Positions 35,410-46,885 of a stretch of 64,000 nt of DNA are shown piece after piece. Origin of the DNA: Neopestalotiopsis rosae (taxonomy: Eukaryota > Ascomycota > Sordariomycetes > Amphisphaeriales > Sporocadaceae); the NCBI GenBank assembly GCA_023078685.1, contig JALGAS010000007.1, positions 62,001-126,000 of the forward strand, read 5' to 3'. The notes under the pieces are model-generated. The model was given only the letters and a program-made list of their open reading frames with translations. It was not told the DNA's origin and searched no databases. How positions within the stretch are numbered: position 1 is the stretch's first letter; the number at the start of each line of letters is the position of its first letter. The translations under genes and the position numbers were made by a program.

Positions 35410-36387
35410 CTAAGCAGCCGGAAGGATTTCCTCAACAATAGTGTCCTCCCGAATCTCCAAGTTGGCCAACATGTACTCATAGTCCTCGTCCTCCTCGTCC
35501 TCGTCGCCATGAAGCTCTCTCATCTGTTTGGGGTTGCCAAACTGAGCCTGCTCGTCCCACAGCGTGGCATTGCGCGGCAGGACGACAAAGGCGCGCTGGC
35601 CAATCTGCGCGCCGCGGGGCAGATCCAGCTCCAGACCCGAGCTCGTGCGGTAGACGGGGGCGCCGGGGCTCCGCTTGCCCAGACCGTTGCGCTTGGGGGT
35701 GTTTCGCTTCTTCTTCTGGCCGGCATCGGGGTCGTCGTCGGTGCCGTCCTCGGCCGTGTCGCCGTCGCTGGCGGTGCCGCCGGGTCCAATGACCTCGTTG
35801 TCGTCGTCGTTGTCGCAGTTTTGCATGTCGCAGTACATGATGTTGCCGGCGTTGGAGAACTCGACCGAGAAGGTGCACTTGCCGCCATTGTTGCCGGTGC
35901 AGTAGCTGCTCTTGTAAAAGGCGCTGATGATTCCACCCTGCTTGCGGTTCTGGGCCGCGGGCACGCAGCGGTTCAGGCGCGTGGTCTCACCGCTGTTGGC
36001 CGTCGACGAGGCAAAGGGATATTCGTCGCACTGGAACCCGGAGGCGTAGCCCTTTTTAGTCGAGCAGCGGTTGCCGCCCGAGGCGATACAGCCTGCGGCC
36101 TTGCGCCGGTTGCGCTTGGTGGACGAGTCGGGCTTGTCGTACGTCAGTCCTGAGCCAATGCCGGCGCAGTAGGCACCTGAGATGCAATAGTGTCAGTATA
36201 TATGTTATGGAAGTGACGATGAAAGGGGAATATCCATACCGTAGCACATGTTGGTACAAATTTCATCTAGGCCATCATCACACACGAAGATCATCAGATC
36301 ATCAGGGTCTTGTCTTTCGGCGAGATTGACTGCAGACGAGGCCACTGCGAGGCCAACAAGGGAAGCAAGCAAGCTGAGGTTCTTCAT
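35410..36387 (-). CDS. Secreted NucA/NucB-like deoxyribonuclease domain protein
   Basis: Two exons (36387-36240 and 36176-35410), 304 aa. Seen: a signal peptide (MKNLSLLASLVGLAVASSA), a Cys-rich start (FVCDDGLDEICTNMCYG), then the NucA/NucB-type core with KRNRRKAAGC, CSTKKGYASGFQCDEYPFASS and a following RLNRCVPAAQNRKQGG block. The DEYPFA motif is the hallmark of this nuclease family as I know it. After the core come an Asp/Gly-rich linker, basic clusters containing KR and KKKR that could be kexin sites, and a very acidic C-terminal tail (GDEDEEDEDYEY). Predicted role: extracellular nuclease for nutrition or interaction with other organisms; activity is not shown. A TATAAA lies about 120 bp upstream. 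Confidence 0.83.
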
Positions 36388-36506
36388 ATTGACAGATGAG
36401 ATGTAATGGTGGGGGATTTGAATGGCAAGAACTTGCTTTATTGTGCCTACTTGTCCGTTGAACGATGCTGTTGAACTGGATTGAATTCATGCGCCTACAA
36501 CGTGAA

Positions 36507-36512
36507 TTTATA
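36507..36512 (-). promoter_or_regulatory. TATA box of the NucA/NucB-like gene
   Basis: Minus-strand TATAAA in the context TTGTATAAATTC, 120 bp upstream of the ATG at 36387, a usual distance for a fungal promoter with a short leader. No mapped start site is available. Confidence 0.5.
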
Positions 36513-38344
36513 CAATTTCTTCTAGCTAGTGTTCGAGTCTTCATCTGAGAAAAGTCCTATTCGAGAGTCATGCGACCTCCAGAACTCTCCTTCACAACAG
36601 CATCCTTCATCCTCCTCGGGCAACTATCGTACCAAGACAGAACGATCTTCGGTAACATGGGACATCAGTTTCTACATCGTGAGAAGTTGCTATATCAGGA
36701 CATTGTCTATGAAGCCATACCACACCTCTGATCATTGCCGACTCGAGCATGAATGTGAGATTTTAGGTACAGTGAGGCTGTGGTCAGTCTTACACACAGA
36801 AATTCCTGACAGGTCTCTGACTGTGCCTCCATGGGATATGGAATGAGTAACACCAGCTGCCATTGTATTGTAGATGGGATATATTGCTTCACAGAGGCTG
36901 ATTAGACCGCAAAGACTTAGCGCTGCCATGGGGGCTGTTGTCTCAGCTACTGCCGTATTGTCCAGTGAGTGGACAGCCTTGATGGCTGTGATTACACGGA
37001 AGGATGGCCAAAGGAACGTGTGGCACAGCGATCAGCAATGCCAGCAGAGACTATTGAAGAATCGATGAATAATGACATCACGACTATCACAATATCGAGA
37101 TCGAGCCTTGCATTGTATAGACTTGTGATAGACAACTTCTAACCTGGAATTATGTGCTTTAGACGTGACAGCATGTAGTTTTGGAGGAAATATCTATGTA
37201 AGTATGTGATTTGCTCAAATTATGGAAAAGTGCGAACGAATAATCAACGAACAGTTCAATCAATGCATGTACTGGTACGTTGTGATTGAATTGGCGAAGT
37301 TGCAACTGGTGCCGGCTAATCACATTGTGCTTCTATAATTGTCATATGATCGAGATCTCCAAGACTAAGCGGATAGAGTTTCCATGATCGACGGTTGTTG
37401 CATTGGATCCGAAGTGAATAGACTCCTTACTGATTGATCTCGCTGCCTGGCCTTTTTTGGATCAAAACCCTTCCAAACTCAAGCGCTCCATATCGTTCGC
37501 AAGGTTGTACGGAAACCATGCATCTCGTTCCTTGTGCCTGCGGCCGAGTGAAGTGCTCGATCGAGTATAGTATGGCACAAAATAAGCCGAAGGAACCGAA
37601 AGGTTTCAACACTTTGGTTCGAAGGAATAGATCGACATTGAGTCAGCCTGTCAGCTCTCAATGCCTTTACCTAATATATAGGTGCGGCACGGCACATTGA
37701 TCATACATGAGCAGTGATGAATTAGGAAATGATGGTCTGCTTACAGCGCTGCAGGAACCATGGATCGAAACTCTTCCGAGGTTGTGCTTATGCTGCATCG
37801 GCGATTTGACTTATGTCAATTTGTATATATCTTCTGCGTACTTCGTGTAGTCTACAATAGGTAAAATGATCGACTTCAGCTGCGCCAGAGATTCCAGCTA
37901 GGGGATTGATGCAAGCTTTGTGGGGGCGAATCCTATATGACTCCGACCAAAGGTATTTCATCCACAAAAGTAAGAATATAAGCTTCAACGTGAAGTATGA
38001 CTTGTAGTGATTGGGCAATATGATTTTGAAGCGTGCATCCTTTCAAGTCATCAAAGTAGCTACGTAATTATTGCATAATGTAGAGAGGTACACATCTACA
38101 GTCAAATCTGAGACAAGATAATACACTGGTGCACTTTGCCAGTCTTGCCCCGCTTCATCACAGCTCTGGTGTTTGTTCTCTTAAAGAAATCATCCTACCT
38201 CCCTTTCCCCAGATTTTTACACGCTTTTCATCTGAATTCCATCCTCCCAATTATTAAAAAAAAAAAATTAAATCCATTAACATCTAGCATGGAATCAACT
38301 CCTTGCATTTGAAGTAACTCTCAAATTGTTAATTACAGACAATC
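36513..38344. other. 1.8-kb intergenic region
   Basis: Divergent spacer between the NucA/NucB-like gene (-) and the three-module protein (+). AT-rich near 37,080-38,110. A TTACAG just before the ATG at 38345 could be the acceptor of an intron in the 5' leader. Short frames only, none with a domain. Confidence 0.5.
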
Positions 38345-39871
38345 ATGTCCCAACAGCCAGACCTCTCCCTGCCCGCCAGGGCTCCGTCCATGGCCCGCTA
38401 CCACGATCAGCCCATGACTTTGCATCCAGCAGCGCTCTACACGCTCGTTGAGTTGACTGATGCAGAATTTCAAGAGCTCCAGGATGAATGCGAAGCTGGA
38501 TGCCTCGAGACAGGCCACGAGCGAGGCACCAGTGTGCGTCCTGCACCCCAACCGCGCTTTGTCGGCCAGCCCTTGCGCGCTGCATTTGACTACCATGTCG
38601 ATTTGGGCACTCAAGACACGTATGAACCCAGATACTTCATCGCCGCGGTCGAAAAAGACTGGCGAGCTAAGGGTGTCATTATGGTCACGCTCGATGATGA
38701 TGATCTTGATTGCAAGGTGGACAAGTTTCGCATCAAGGCTGTCGACTCTGGCTTGAGTATAGTGAATTTGCAGATTGGAAATTCCTCGTGGGATGAAGAG
38801 AAGGAAGGGTATGAGTTTCAGCCCGGCAATGATGATGACGATGGAGATAACAACAACAATGACTCTGGCGATGGCGGCGATGGCGGCGATGGGCCACCAG
38901 CACCCGACAAGAACATCTCTCTAGGCTACTACATTCCCATTTACATACACTCACGTCTGTCCGAAGATCAAGTCGTTGCCAACTTGGAGCCAGGATTCAA
39001 ACAAAAGGAGCCCGAGAACTTTGCTTGTCGCGTCCAGGCCAAACTCACGCCTGGAACTTCCGCCTCAGGAAAGACGCCTACTCAAGACCTCATCCAGCAA
39101 GCCGCTGCCCTACACCCTCAGCGCTGTGCAAAGAACAAATACCTACACAAGAATCACATAATTGTCATTGATACGGACGACCCTACTGAGAACGGCATGC
39201 TCATGGTCAAATCACCGTCGTGGGATGAAAGCCATTCTGGGACTGAAAAGCCAGACTTGCACGAAGTCGGCAAACAATTGGCCCAGGCTACACTTCAGCA
39301 CATCCGCATCCCATATTCTTGCCACGACGGTCTACAGACGCGCTTCTTGATCTTGGCCAACGGTGATGCCGAGTGGCCGTCTGAGGACGTGCGCGCACAG
39401 CCCGTCTTTGTTGTCTTCCAGTACAATACGCAATCCAAGGAGCTTGGCTTTGGCGCCAACTCAATCGATCCTGACGCACCGAAGCGAAAGCCGGGCGAGG
39501 AACGAGTGGTGTATGCGCCCGGCTTGATTAAACGGCCGGGTCATGGCCTAGAGAAGATCACTTGGAATTATGATGAGGCCGTAAGACGATTCCCCTGGTT
39601 CTGTCGGGAGAAGCGCTTCTTTGAGGGGTTGGATAAGACATTCTTTGCATGTGTCGACGGGAATGATGTGGCTCAGGAAGGACTGCTGCTGGTACGCCGA
39701 AATTGGGATGGAAATGTCTGGAATCGGACACGAGAAGAATTGCTAGACTTGCCTATTGAAGGTATCAAGAGTGTGAGGGTGCCTATCAAGGAAGCATTGG
39801 GAATTCTGGAAAAGGGAAGACAAGGCCAAACAGATGGAATGAGTGAGAGCTTGAAGGAGTTCTTCTCGTAG
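38345..39871 (+). CDS. Uncharacterised fungal protein with three repeated modules
   Basis: Single exon, 508 aa, start ATG at 38345. I recognise no enzyme. Seen: three copies of a module of about 55-60 residues that starts with an aromatic or hydrophobic strand plus Val-Asp/Glu, then Gly-hydrophobic-hydrophobic-Val, then an acidic or WD stretch: FIAAVEKDW...GVIMVTLDDDD (about 99-160), IIVIDTDDPTENGMLMV...WDES (about 275-330) and FFACVDGNDVAQEGLLLVRRNWD (about 435-490). A low-complexity Asp/Asn/Gly linker separates the first two. This may correspond to the family catalogued as DUF6924, which I name with low certainty. No signal peptide or membrane segment. Function unknown; the triplication suggests a repeated binding module. 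Confidence 0.75.
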   Translation: MSQQPDLSLPARAPSMARYHDQPMTLHPAALYTLVELTDAEFQELQDECEAGCLETGHERGTSVRPAPQPRFVGQPLRAAFDYHVDLGTQDTYEPRYFIAAVEKDWRAKGVIMVTLDDDDLDCKVDKFRIKAVDSGLSIVNLQIGNSSWDEEKEGYEFQPGNDDDDGDNNNNDSGDGGDGGDGPPAPDKNISLGYYIPIYIHSRLSEDQVVANLEPGFKQKEPENFACRVQAKLTPGTSASGKTPTQDLIQQAAALHPQRCAKNKYLHKNHIIVIDTDDPTENGMLMVKSPSWDESHSGTEKPDLHEVGKQLAQATLQHIRIPYSCHDGLQTRFLILANGDAEWPSEDVRAQPVFVVFQYNTQSKELGFGANSIDPDAPKRKPGEERVVYAPGLIKRPGHGLEKITWNYDEAVRRFPWFCREKRFFEGLDKTFFACVDGNDVAQEGLLLVRRNWDGNVWNRTREELLDLPIEGIKSVRVPIKEALGILEKGRQGQTDGMSESLKEFFS

Positions 39872-41206
39872 GTAATCGGTGTGAGGACATCATCCTCCGA
39901 AATAGCCGCGCTCAAAGGGCCTGGAAATTGAATTTGACACCATTTACCTATTCCATAAGCGAATGTGGAAGTTTCCAAAGAGGAAGGATGAATTTGAAAT
40001 CGGAACAGTGAACTGTGCCACTTTAATAAGCTGCTTTGAATGCAGCGGCTGATGCTTGAAGCTGCACGACAACTGCATGTCTGATTCCGTGGCATACTCC
40101 CGCCAATCAGGACTAACGGGTGCATCTCGGGTGGCGCTCCCTTGCATTCACCCAGCCATCGCAGACTCAGAAGCAATCTACATTAATTGATGACAGTAAC
40201 CGAAACACATACGAAGCTGAGGATATCCCAGACGGAACCTTTTCCAAGTTGAATAGAGCCTTGTGGGGGCAATCTGGGCGACCCATATGAACATCCAACT
40301 TGAGATATGACAAATCCAAGGTTAATTCGGACGTGATTGGTTTAGTCCTCCATCATAGCATGCATAGTCGGCGACCAGAAGGGGCAACCCGAGATCTCGT
40401 GGATAAGGACCTTGTTCACAATCTATTCAATCGATTCCCGTGGAGGAGTCGCAACAAATTGCCTCCCCATGGACGCTGTGTGATGCCGCTTAAGCGAGGT
40501 GCGGCTGGGGTGGCCACGACCAAATCTTCAAATGCGAAGTTTTGGGCATCAAGAAGAGGAGAAGGCATCCAATGAAATCAAAAATTGAGACATCCCGCTC
40601 GATAAAAATGATTGTGTGATTACTGGGATATACGAGGCTGCAATGTGATAATCATGGAGTGCAGTATCAATGACCCCGGCACGATTTCCCGTTCAGGATA
40701 GAGCTGCACCGAAGCTGGAGTGCGGCTGCAGATATCCACCGAGCCACTTTTATGAGCATGAGCTGAAAGTCACAGAAACCAATGAGTTTTTTTCGAGCGT
40801 ATCGAAATCAGCGTAAGCCGGGCCGGGCCGTACTTGAAATGCGGGCTTCTGATCACATGGGATCACTGTTGGAGAAAGAAGACAAGATCGAGTGGCCGAA
40901 GCTGCGAGGACCCTGCAATAACTCAGTCCTGGGTATCCGTACTTTTCTACATAGTACTGCTGAGATGCCACTGCAGGTAGCTTTGGTCAAGCCCAGCTGA
41001 CCACGTATAGTTACCCATGTACTTTGGCGCACAAAATTGAATTGAAAATCAACTTACTGAAGCCTCGCAATCTGCAATCGGTGCTATTTTAACATAATTC
41101 ATCTTTCCGCCAAAACTGGTCAAACTTCAATCTGGCTGCCAGGAGTCCCGCAGCAAGGCCACAAACCTAATCACTACGAAATTGCTATTTGAGACTCACG
41201 ACCTCT
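39872..41206. other. 1.3-kb intergenic region
   Basis: Between two genes transcribed on the plus strand. Should hold the 3' UTR of the three-module gene and the promoter of the ankyrin/CorA gene. No convincing frame, RNA gene or repeat seen. Confidence 0.55.
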
Positions 41207-44200
41207 ATGGACCCGGAGACGAAAGCCGTCATACCCTCCCCTTCACCACCTTGTGACGAAGGGAGTAGCAGTCCCGAGAAAGTTTCCAATCCCGTCGATG
41301 AGTCTCGCGGCGTCTCTGATACAATGAACAATGGAGAAGAGCAAAGTGCCACAGAGAGCAAGGACCCACCACCTGTGATCCGAAGCACTCAAGATGATGG
41401 TAATCCGAATAGTGGCGGGGATTCACGCCGATACCCAGAAGAGAATAGCCCTGGCTCTTCCCCGACACAGTCAGCAGAAGAAAAGCGTGCAAAAGCGAAC
41501 ACAGCGCTTTTTGAAGCTATTATGTCTGACAAACCTGACAATCTGGATGCTGTGAAAGAAGCTATCAAGTTAGGAGCTGACGGCAAAGCCACAGAATGGA
41601 CGGAGACAGCGTTGCACTTCGCGTGCCGCCGTGGCAACAAACCCATCGTTGAAGAATTATTGAAGGATACAGCCAACCTGCAGTGCCTAGCAGAAGTGGA
41701 CGACGATGGTTGGACACCGCTGATATCAGCATGCTCAGAGAATCATCGTCCTGGAACGAAGGAAATCGTCGAGCTTTTACTTTCCCATGGCAATCAAATC
41801 GAAATCGAGGCCAGGTCCAGCATCGGTAGGACCGCGTTGCACATGGCATGCTGGGAATCATCAGAGGAAGTTGTTCAGCTCCTGCTTGATAGAAAGGCTA
41901 AGGTGAATGTGAACGATAACCGCAACTGCACACCTCTGACTTTGGCATGCGAACGCTTGAAAACAGGAAGCGTTCGGTCACTCTTGGGTGACGGTGCTGA
42001 ATGCGATGTCGTGGATGATGACGGGGATACGCCGCTCATTCTGGCGAGTCGTTACGGAGACCTAGACATGGTCAGAGAGATCCTTGCACAGAACCCAGAC
42101 TCTCTCTACAGAGAAAACAAAGCTGGGGAAGATGCGCTGCGTAGCGCTATACTCAATCATCGCGCGCGAGACCAAACCATACCACTGCTGCTCGACAGGG
42201 GCTTGAGAATTGATGGTGAGGATGCTGTGAGGGAACTGGTCAAGAGTTTGCTGAAGTCTCCGGATGATCAACCTGCCGGGATAATCCCCCAAACAGCGAT
42301 AAAATCCATTTTGGAGCATTCTAGCAAGGCTGATACAGTATCCGTGATACTCAACGTCGCCGATCAGCATTTCAAGCTTCTCTGGGACTTGAAAGAAGAT
42401 CTAGGCGTAGACCGTGGTATATGTGAAGTTATACGGGAATGGCGAAAGGGAGCGTCTGGCGATGAACTTCAGGATCTGATGCAAGGACTCGAATCGAGCG
42501 AAGAATTGAAAAGCTCGAAAGCCGCAACCCCAGTACAACTGTCAGCATTCTATGGCGAATATATCCTCGTATGGTATCTCCTGAAGGAGGCGCAGTCAAA
42601 GGATAAAGAAGACATCAAGAAGGCACTGACTATAGCGGAAGGAAGAAAACCAAAAAGTCTCCCGAAAGTCACAAGCGAGAGTGATAAGCAGGGCAAAAAG
42701 TTAGACCGCCCCAGAGACGCAGAGAAGCACAAAGTCGACCTGCGTTTCGAATACACGATTGACATCCTCAACAATGCGACAAAGTTGGCCGTTCCCAAGA
42801 AGCAAATAGTACGGCCAATTCGAAAAGACATAGACGCAAAGGAGTCTCTTCTGCGGGATTACCGTGCCACCATCGTGAGCTTCTATGACAGAGACGGACA
42901 AATTGATCTGTTACAATCATCGTCCAGTATTTTTGACCTGGTATACGGCAATAAGGGCGACAGGGTCAATGATGTCATGGAAAGGGCGAGGTCAATCTTT
43001 GATGGGATGACCAACACAAAACCTGACAAAGAGATGTCAAAAAATGACCTCTTATTGCGATGGATTCATCTACCCGTGAACAATGTAAGTCACAAATTAT
43101 GCGTTATTGATGTGATGCTAATGCGTGTCTTAGATGGACTGGATGGAGGTATATTGAACACACAGTGCTATCAGGTGACTCACAACTAATTGATACGCTA
43201 TTAGCATTTGACTCTGCGTATCTACGATGCGAAGAGTGGGAACGACAGGAAGCTTGAAGACGACAAGCTTGAAGACGACAGACCTGAAGACGACAAGCCT
43301 GAAGATGACAAGAAGCCTGAAGATGACAAGAAGCCTGAGGATGGCCCAAAGCCTGAAGACGACGAGGACCTGCTATCTTTCATGGATCTAGCACGACGAA
43401 GTCGAAACGAGCTCCCGACCGACAAATCAGATGTCAAGTTCATGAAGCCTTTATGCCTTGTAAGTTGTTCGTGGCCGCAGGTGAGAGGATCGCTAACCAT
43501 TCTTCAGAGTGAGAAACCCAAAGGCCGGTTCCGATACGAGTCCAGGTTGGCGCTTTATGTAAGTGGCCTTATCTTTTGCTGGCGTTGGCTAAACTCTCCA
43601 GACACCCTTTATTACGTTTGGTTATTGCTACCCTCCAAGTGAGGAGGCATCGAAGCAAAAGAGCAATGCTCTTATTCAAAAGTACAAGGGACGTACTTTG
43701 CACTCATCAAGGTCTCTGGATCGGTTTTACTATAACGCACTAGGATCAAGCGAAATGAATGAGCGCGATAAGAGTCAAGTGGTCACTCGTGGACTTCTCG
43801 GATCGAAAATGGGAGAACCGTTGCTGAATCTGAATCAGAAATGGCCATACCTTACCGTTGACCAGCTTTGGCTTTGGGTCATTGACGATAGTAAGTGGTG
43901 ATGTAAAGTTGCAGTGCTGTTTGAGCCTAGCAATCTTGCTAACCCATCAATTCTGCCAGAGACCATTATCACTTCATCAACGCATCGAGAAGATGGATTT
44001 GATAATCTCTTAGCTGAGAAAGTCTGGGCCCAATTGCTCCAAGCTAGTCAAAAGGGATTTGGCGAGGACCTACCATCTACGGTCACCGAGATGAGCCAGT
44101 TCCTCTTGAGCACTTGTGTTGATTTTGTCAACAATTTGACATGGAATGACGTTTGTCACGAAAAAGACAAAAGAATCGAAGACAACGCAGAATCAAAGCC

Positions 44201-45414
44201 AGTTATACTTTGGTATGCCGAAAGTCTTAATACAGTTGTAAGTGAGCTCTACAGATGTTCTGATTCGGCTACGACAGGCTTCTGTCCGATCTGACTAATA
44301 CGCTATGGCAACTGATGTTCATTCCCACAGGCGGCTGAGGAGAAGAAGCTCTTTGCAGATCTAAAAGACCGCATAGGAGTGGAAGAGCAAAGGAATAATA
44401 ATGCAACAGCGACAGCACGTGCAGATAAAGGGATGATAGCAACAGTCCTGGGGAAGATAATGAAAATCCTAGGGAGAACGATAGGCCCAGAAGAGCATCA
44501 AGTCGAAGCGGCCGACGATCGAAAAGACTCGAAGCCCATCAAAGAAGCGGCATCGCTTTTGGACGAGGTCAAAGACATCAGAGATGAGCTTGCAATCCTC
44601 AGGTTCTTGGTCGCACAACAAGAACGAGTGTGGGACGGTCTGATGGGCTCAGATAATGATAGTCATGATGCCCGAAGCCCTAGCTTCACCGCCCATGAGT
44701 TGGATGACATGATTAAGATGACGGACACGATCCAAGGATCGGTAGGGCGACCCTTGCTTCGATTTTCTCTGGAAGAGATTTGCTGACAATGTATAGATCA
44801 AAGATTTGCTCAATCTTAGTTTGGTTGATAAGTCCGCGAGTCAAAGCAAGATCTTGGTTGAGTTGGAGCAGAAAGCTGGCCAACAGAGTGACCAGAATGC
44901 TAAACAAGAAAAGATTCTGTACATTTTCACTTTTGTCACTGTCATTTTCGTAAGTATCTCTCCTCTCACAACGAATTGATTCGCAGCTAATTTTATATTA
45001 CAGACACCCTTGTCATTCATGACATCAATTCTAGCCTTGAATACTACCACATCCCGACACAACGATGACGGGGAACTCGAATGGGAGCCAGCGTTGATGT
45101 ATGGCATTATCTGTAAGTCCGGATGCCAGCCTCTGAAATTTGAAGTCGACGAAGCTAATTTGATAGTTGGTACATCGGCCGGTGTCTTCATCTTGGTCTT
45201 GCTCTACGCGTTCTTTGGCGACACGCTGATGGAGAAACTAGGCGAACTGCGCCATGGCAAGTCACTGGGCACGGGGAATGCAACAAGCGCAAATGATACT
45301 AGACCCACGAGAGAATGTGATCGAGACGTAGAAAAAGGCAACACTAGTAGTTCGAACCTACAGGCGAACGGAGAAGCGGCTCGGCCGAGGAAAACTTGGG
45401 GCAATGAGTCATGA
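41207..45414 (+). CDS. Ankyrin-repeat/CorA-like divalent cation channel fusion
   Basis: Ten exons by my reading: 41207-43084, 43134-43148, 43205-43459, 43508-43558, 43602-43890, 43960-44237, 44331-44741, 44797-44949, 45004-45112 and 45167-45414. All junctions keep frame; 1,228 aa. Seen: a Ser/Pro/Glu-rich N-terminus, four or more ankyrin repeats at about 100-320 (TALHFACRRGN, TPLISACSENH, TALHMACWESS, TPLILASRYGD), a helical middle, an acidic tandem repeat at about 647-687, a CorA-like soluble part with TVDQLWLWVIDD and RDKSQVVTRGLL, a coiled-coil-like stretch, and two membrane helices at about 1098-1123 and 1140-1165. The usual GMN after the first helix reads ALN here. Fungi carry expanded families of such fusions; ion and location are unproven. 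Confidence 0.85.
43134..43148 (+). other. 15-nt microexon in the ankyrin/CorA gene
   Basis: The five codons ATG GAC TGG ATG GAG sit between CTTAG and GTATAT. They restore the family-like HLPVNNMDWME. Without this exon the reading frame meets a stop soon after either flanking exon, since GTA TAT TGA follows directly. Confidence 0.65.
43250..43369 (+). repeat. Coding minisatellite, acidic [K/R][L/P]EDD repeats
   Basis: About seven imperfect units of 15-18 nt (variants of GAAGACGACAAGCTT and GAAGATGACAAGAAGCCT) encode KLEDDKLEDDRPEDD followed by KPEDDKK-type units. All unit lengths are multiples of three, so changes in copy number keep the frame. It lies at the start of the CorA-like part. Confidence 0.9.
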
Positions 45415-46885
45415 GACGATGCCTGGATGCATGCATTTGATGCATCGGATTCTGTGTTTTACTCTTGATAGATGCCCTGAAACACAATTTTGATCTTTTA
45501 TTTTCGTTTATAGCTGGCTAGAAAGCATATGAATATGAGATTTGAAAATTCGCTTTCAGCAAGATGAAACTGTATGAGACATTGCAGGGGCTAATCACCC
45601 AACCTGATCTGTTGGTGGAGAGAGTACTCATCTCCTAAAGCCCACTGAAGCGATCGCTGTGTCAGAGGAGAACAATCCGTATACGGGACGCAAACAAAGT
45701 TCAATTAAACCCCAGTGCCAGTATAGTCGGAGCAGGATGTTCCGACATCGCCACAATCACTGTCTTTTCTGCAGAATTAGAATCACCGTCTGATTGGACA
45801 TCACAGTGGTGATTCAGCCCGTCGACGTCTCTTGAACATAGATTGTATGCGCTGCAGCTACCATTGCCGGCCATGAAGGGATTTGCATTCGGATCGCAAG
45901 TTGGGAATGCTTGAGCAACGACGAATGAGCAGTACGAGTACGAGCCACTATTACAATCATAATGATTCAAGGACTAGGTCTCCACTGCCTCCATATCTTT
46001 GCAAGAGTGAGAGGTCCAGTCAGTGTTTTGTTGAATGGCACTGAAAGTTCAGAACTCTTTACTTATGGTTGTGGCGGTGCTCTTTGTTGTGGCCGTAGTT
46101 GTCACTGTAGTGGCCGACGTTGTTGTCAAATCAACGTAAATACGAGAAACAAAAGTCACAGTCGACATTGTTGTTGGCTGATAGAACAAAAGCTTTGGGA
46201 TTTCTTTGCAACATCGATTGCCCGATAGCAGACCCAGATTACCGCAAGATCTGTTCACGCTTGCGAAGATTGGAGATAGCTGCTATATCTTTAGGACTTC
46301 ATGCTACAAATCCGCGATACTGATTACTGGATTGAACGTCTTGGTGTTTCTCGATATAAATGAAATATTGTCTCGCTGCTATTCGCAACATGCACCAAAA
46401 TTCGGTCTAGATGAGCACATACACCTGTCGGATGAGTTGAATAAGTCTTATTGTGAAACGCAAGAAAGGTGCATCACAGAGGAGGAAGGCGGGGGCTGTA
46501 TCACGGGCGCGTAACCTGTTACATCACCAGTGCCCTATCTGCTTTGGGGGAATGCTGGCCTATCTTTGACAGCTGTCATATGCAGATGCATGCATGGTGC
46601 ATCTACTCCTGTTTACGGAAGGGTGAGGGGCAGCCTTCTATCGAGTCTCTTTGAGCAAACAAATGAGAAATCGATGTACCCACCTCAGTTGAAGACATGG
46701 TATCATGTAAAGCTACACTGGATCTAATTATGCTCCATCTTCTAACACCCTCTCAAGGCTGTGCTTAAAGAAACCATATACAATATTTGGGCTCATTGAC
46801 ACGAAATTTTGCATACTTCATTGCCTCACCAACTTTCAGCATTTTGACAGAGTACGCGCAAATCGAGCGAATCCACACTGGTACC
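45415..46885. other. Intergenic region with a possible gene remnant
   Basis: Between the ankyrin/CorA gene and the P450 gene. It contains the minus-strand Thr-rich and Cys-containing fragments described in the next entry and otherwise only short frames on both strands. Confidence 0.5.
45701..46173 (-). pseudogene. Possible remnant of a Thr-rich, Cys-containing secreted protein gene
   Basis: Two minus-strand pieces could once have been one gene. The upstream piece, near 46,173-46,050, encodes a Thr/Ser/Val-rich run (TTTSATTVTTTATTKST) like the stalk of fungal surface proteins. The downstream piece, 45,970-45,701, encodes SYCSFVVAQAFPTCDPNANPF and a second Cys-containing segment. Between them a TAG interrupts one plausible frame, and no signal peptide or start is convincing. 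I do not recognise the family. It may also be a small gene with introns that I have not resolved. Confidence 0.3.
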
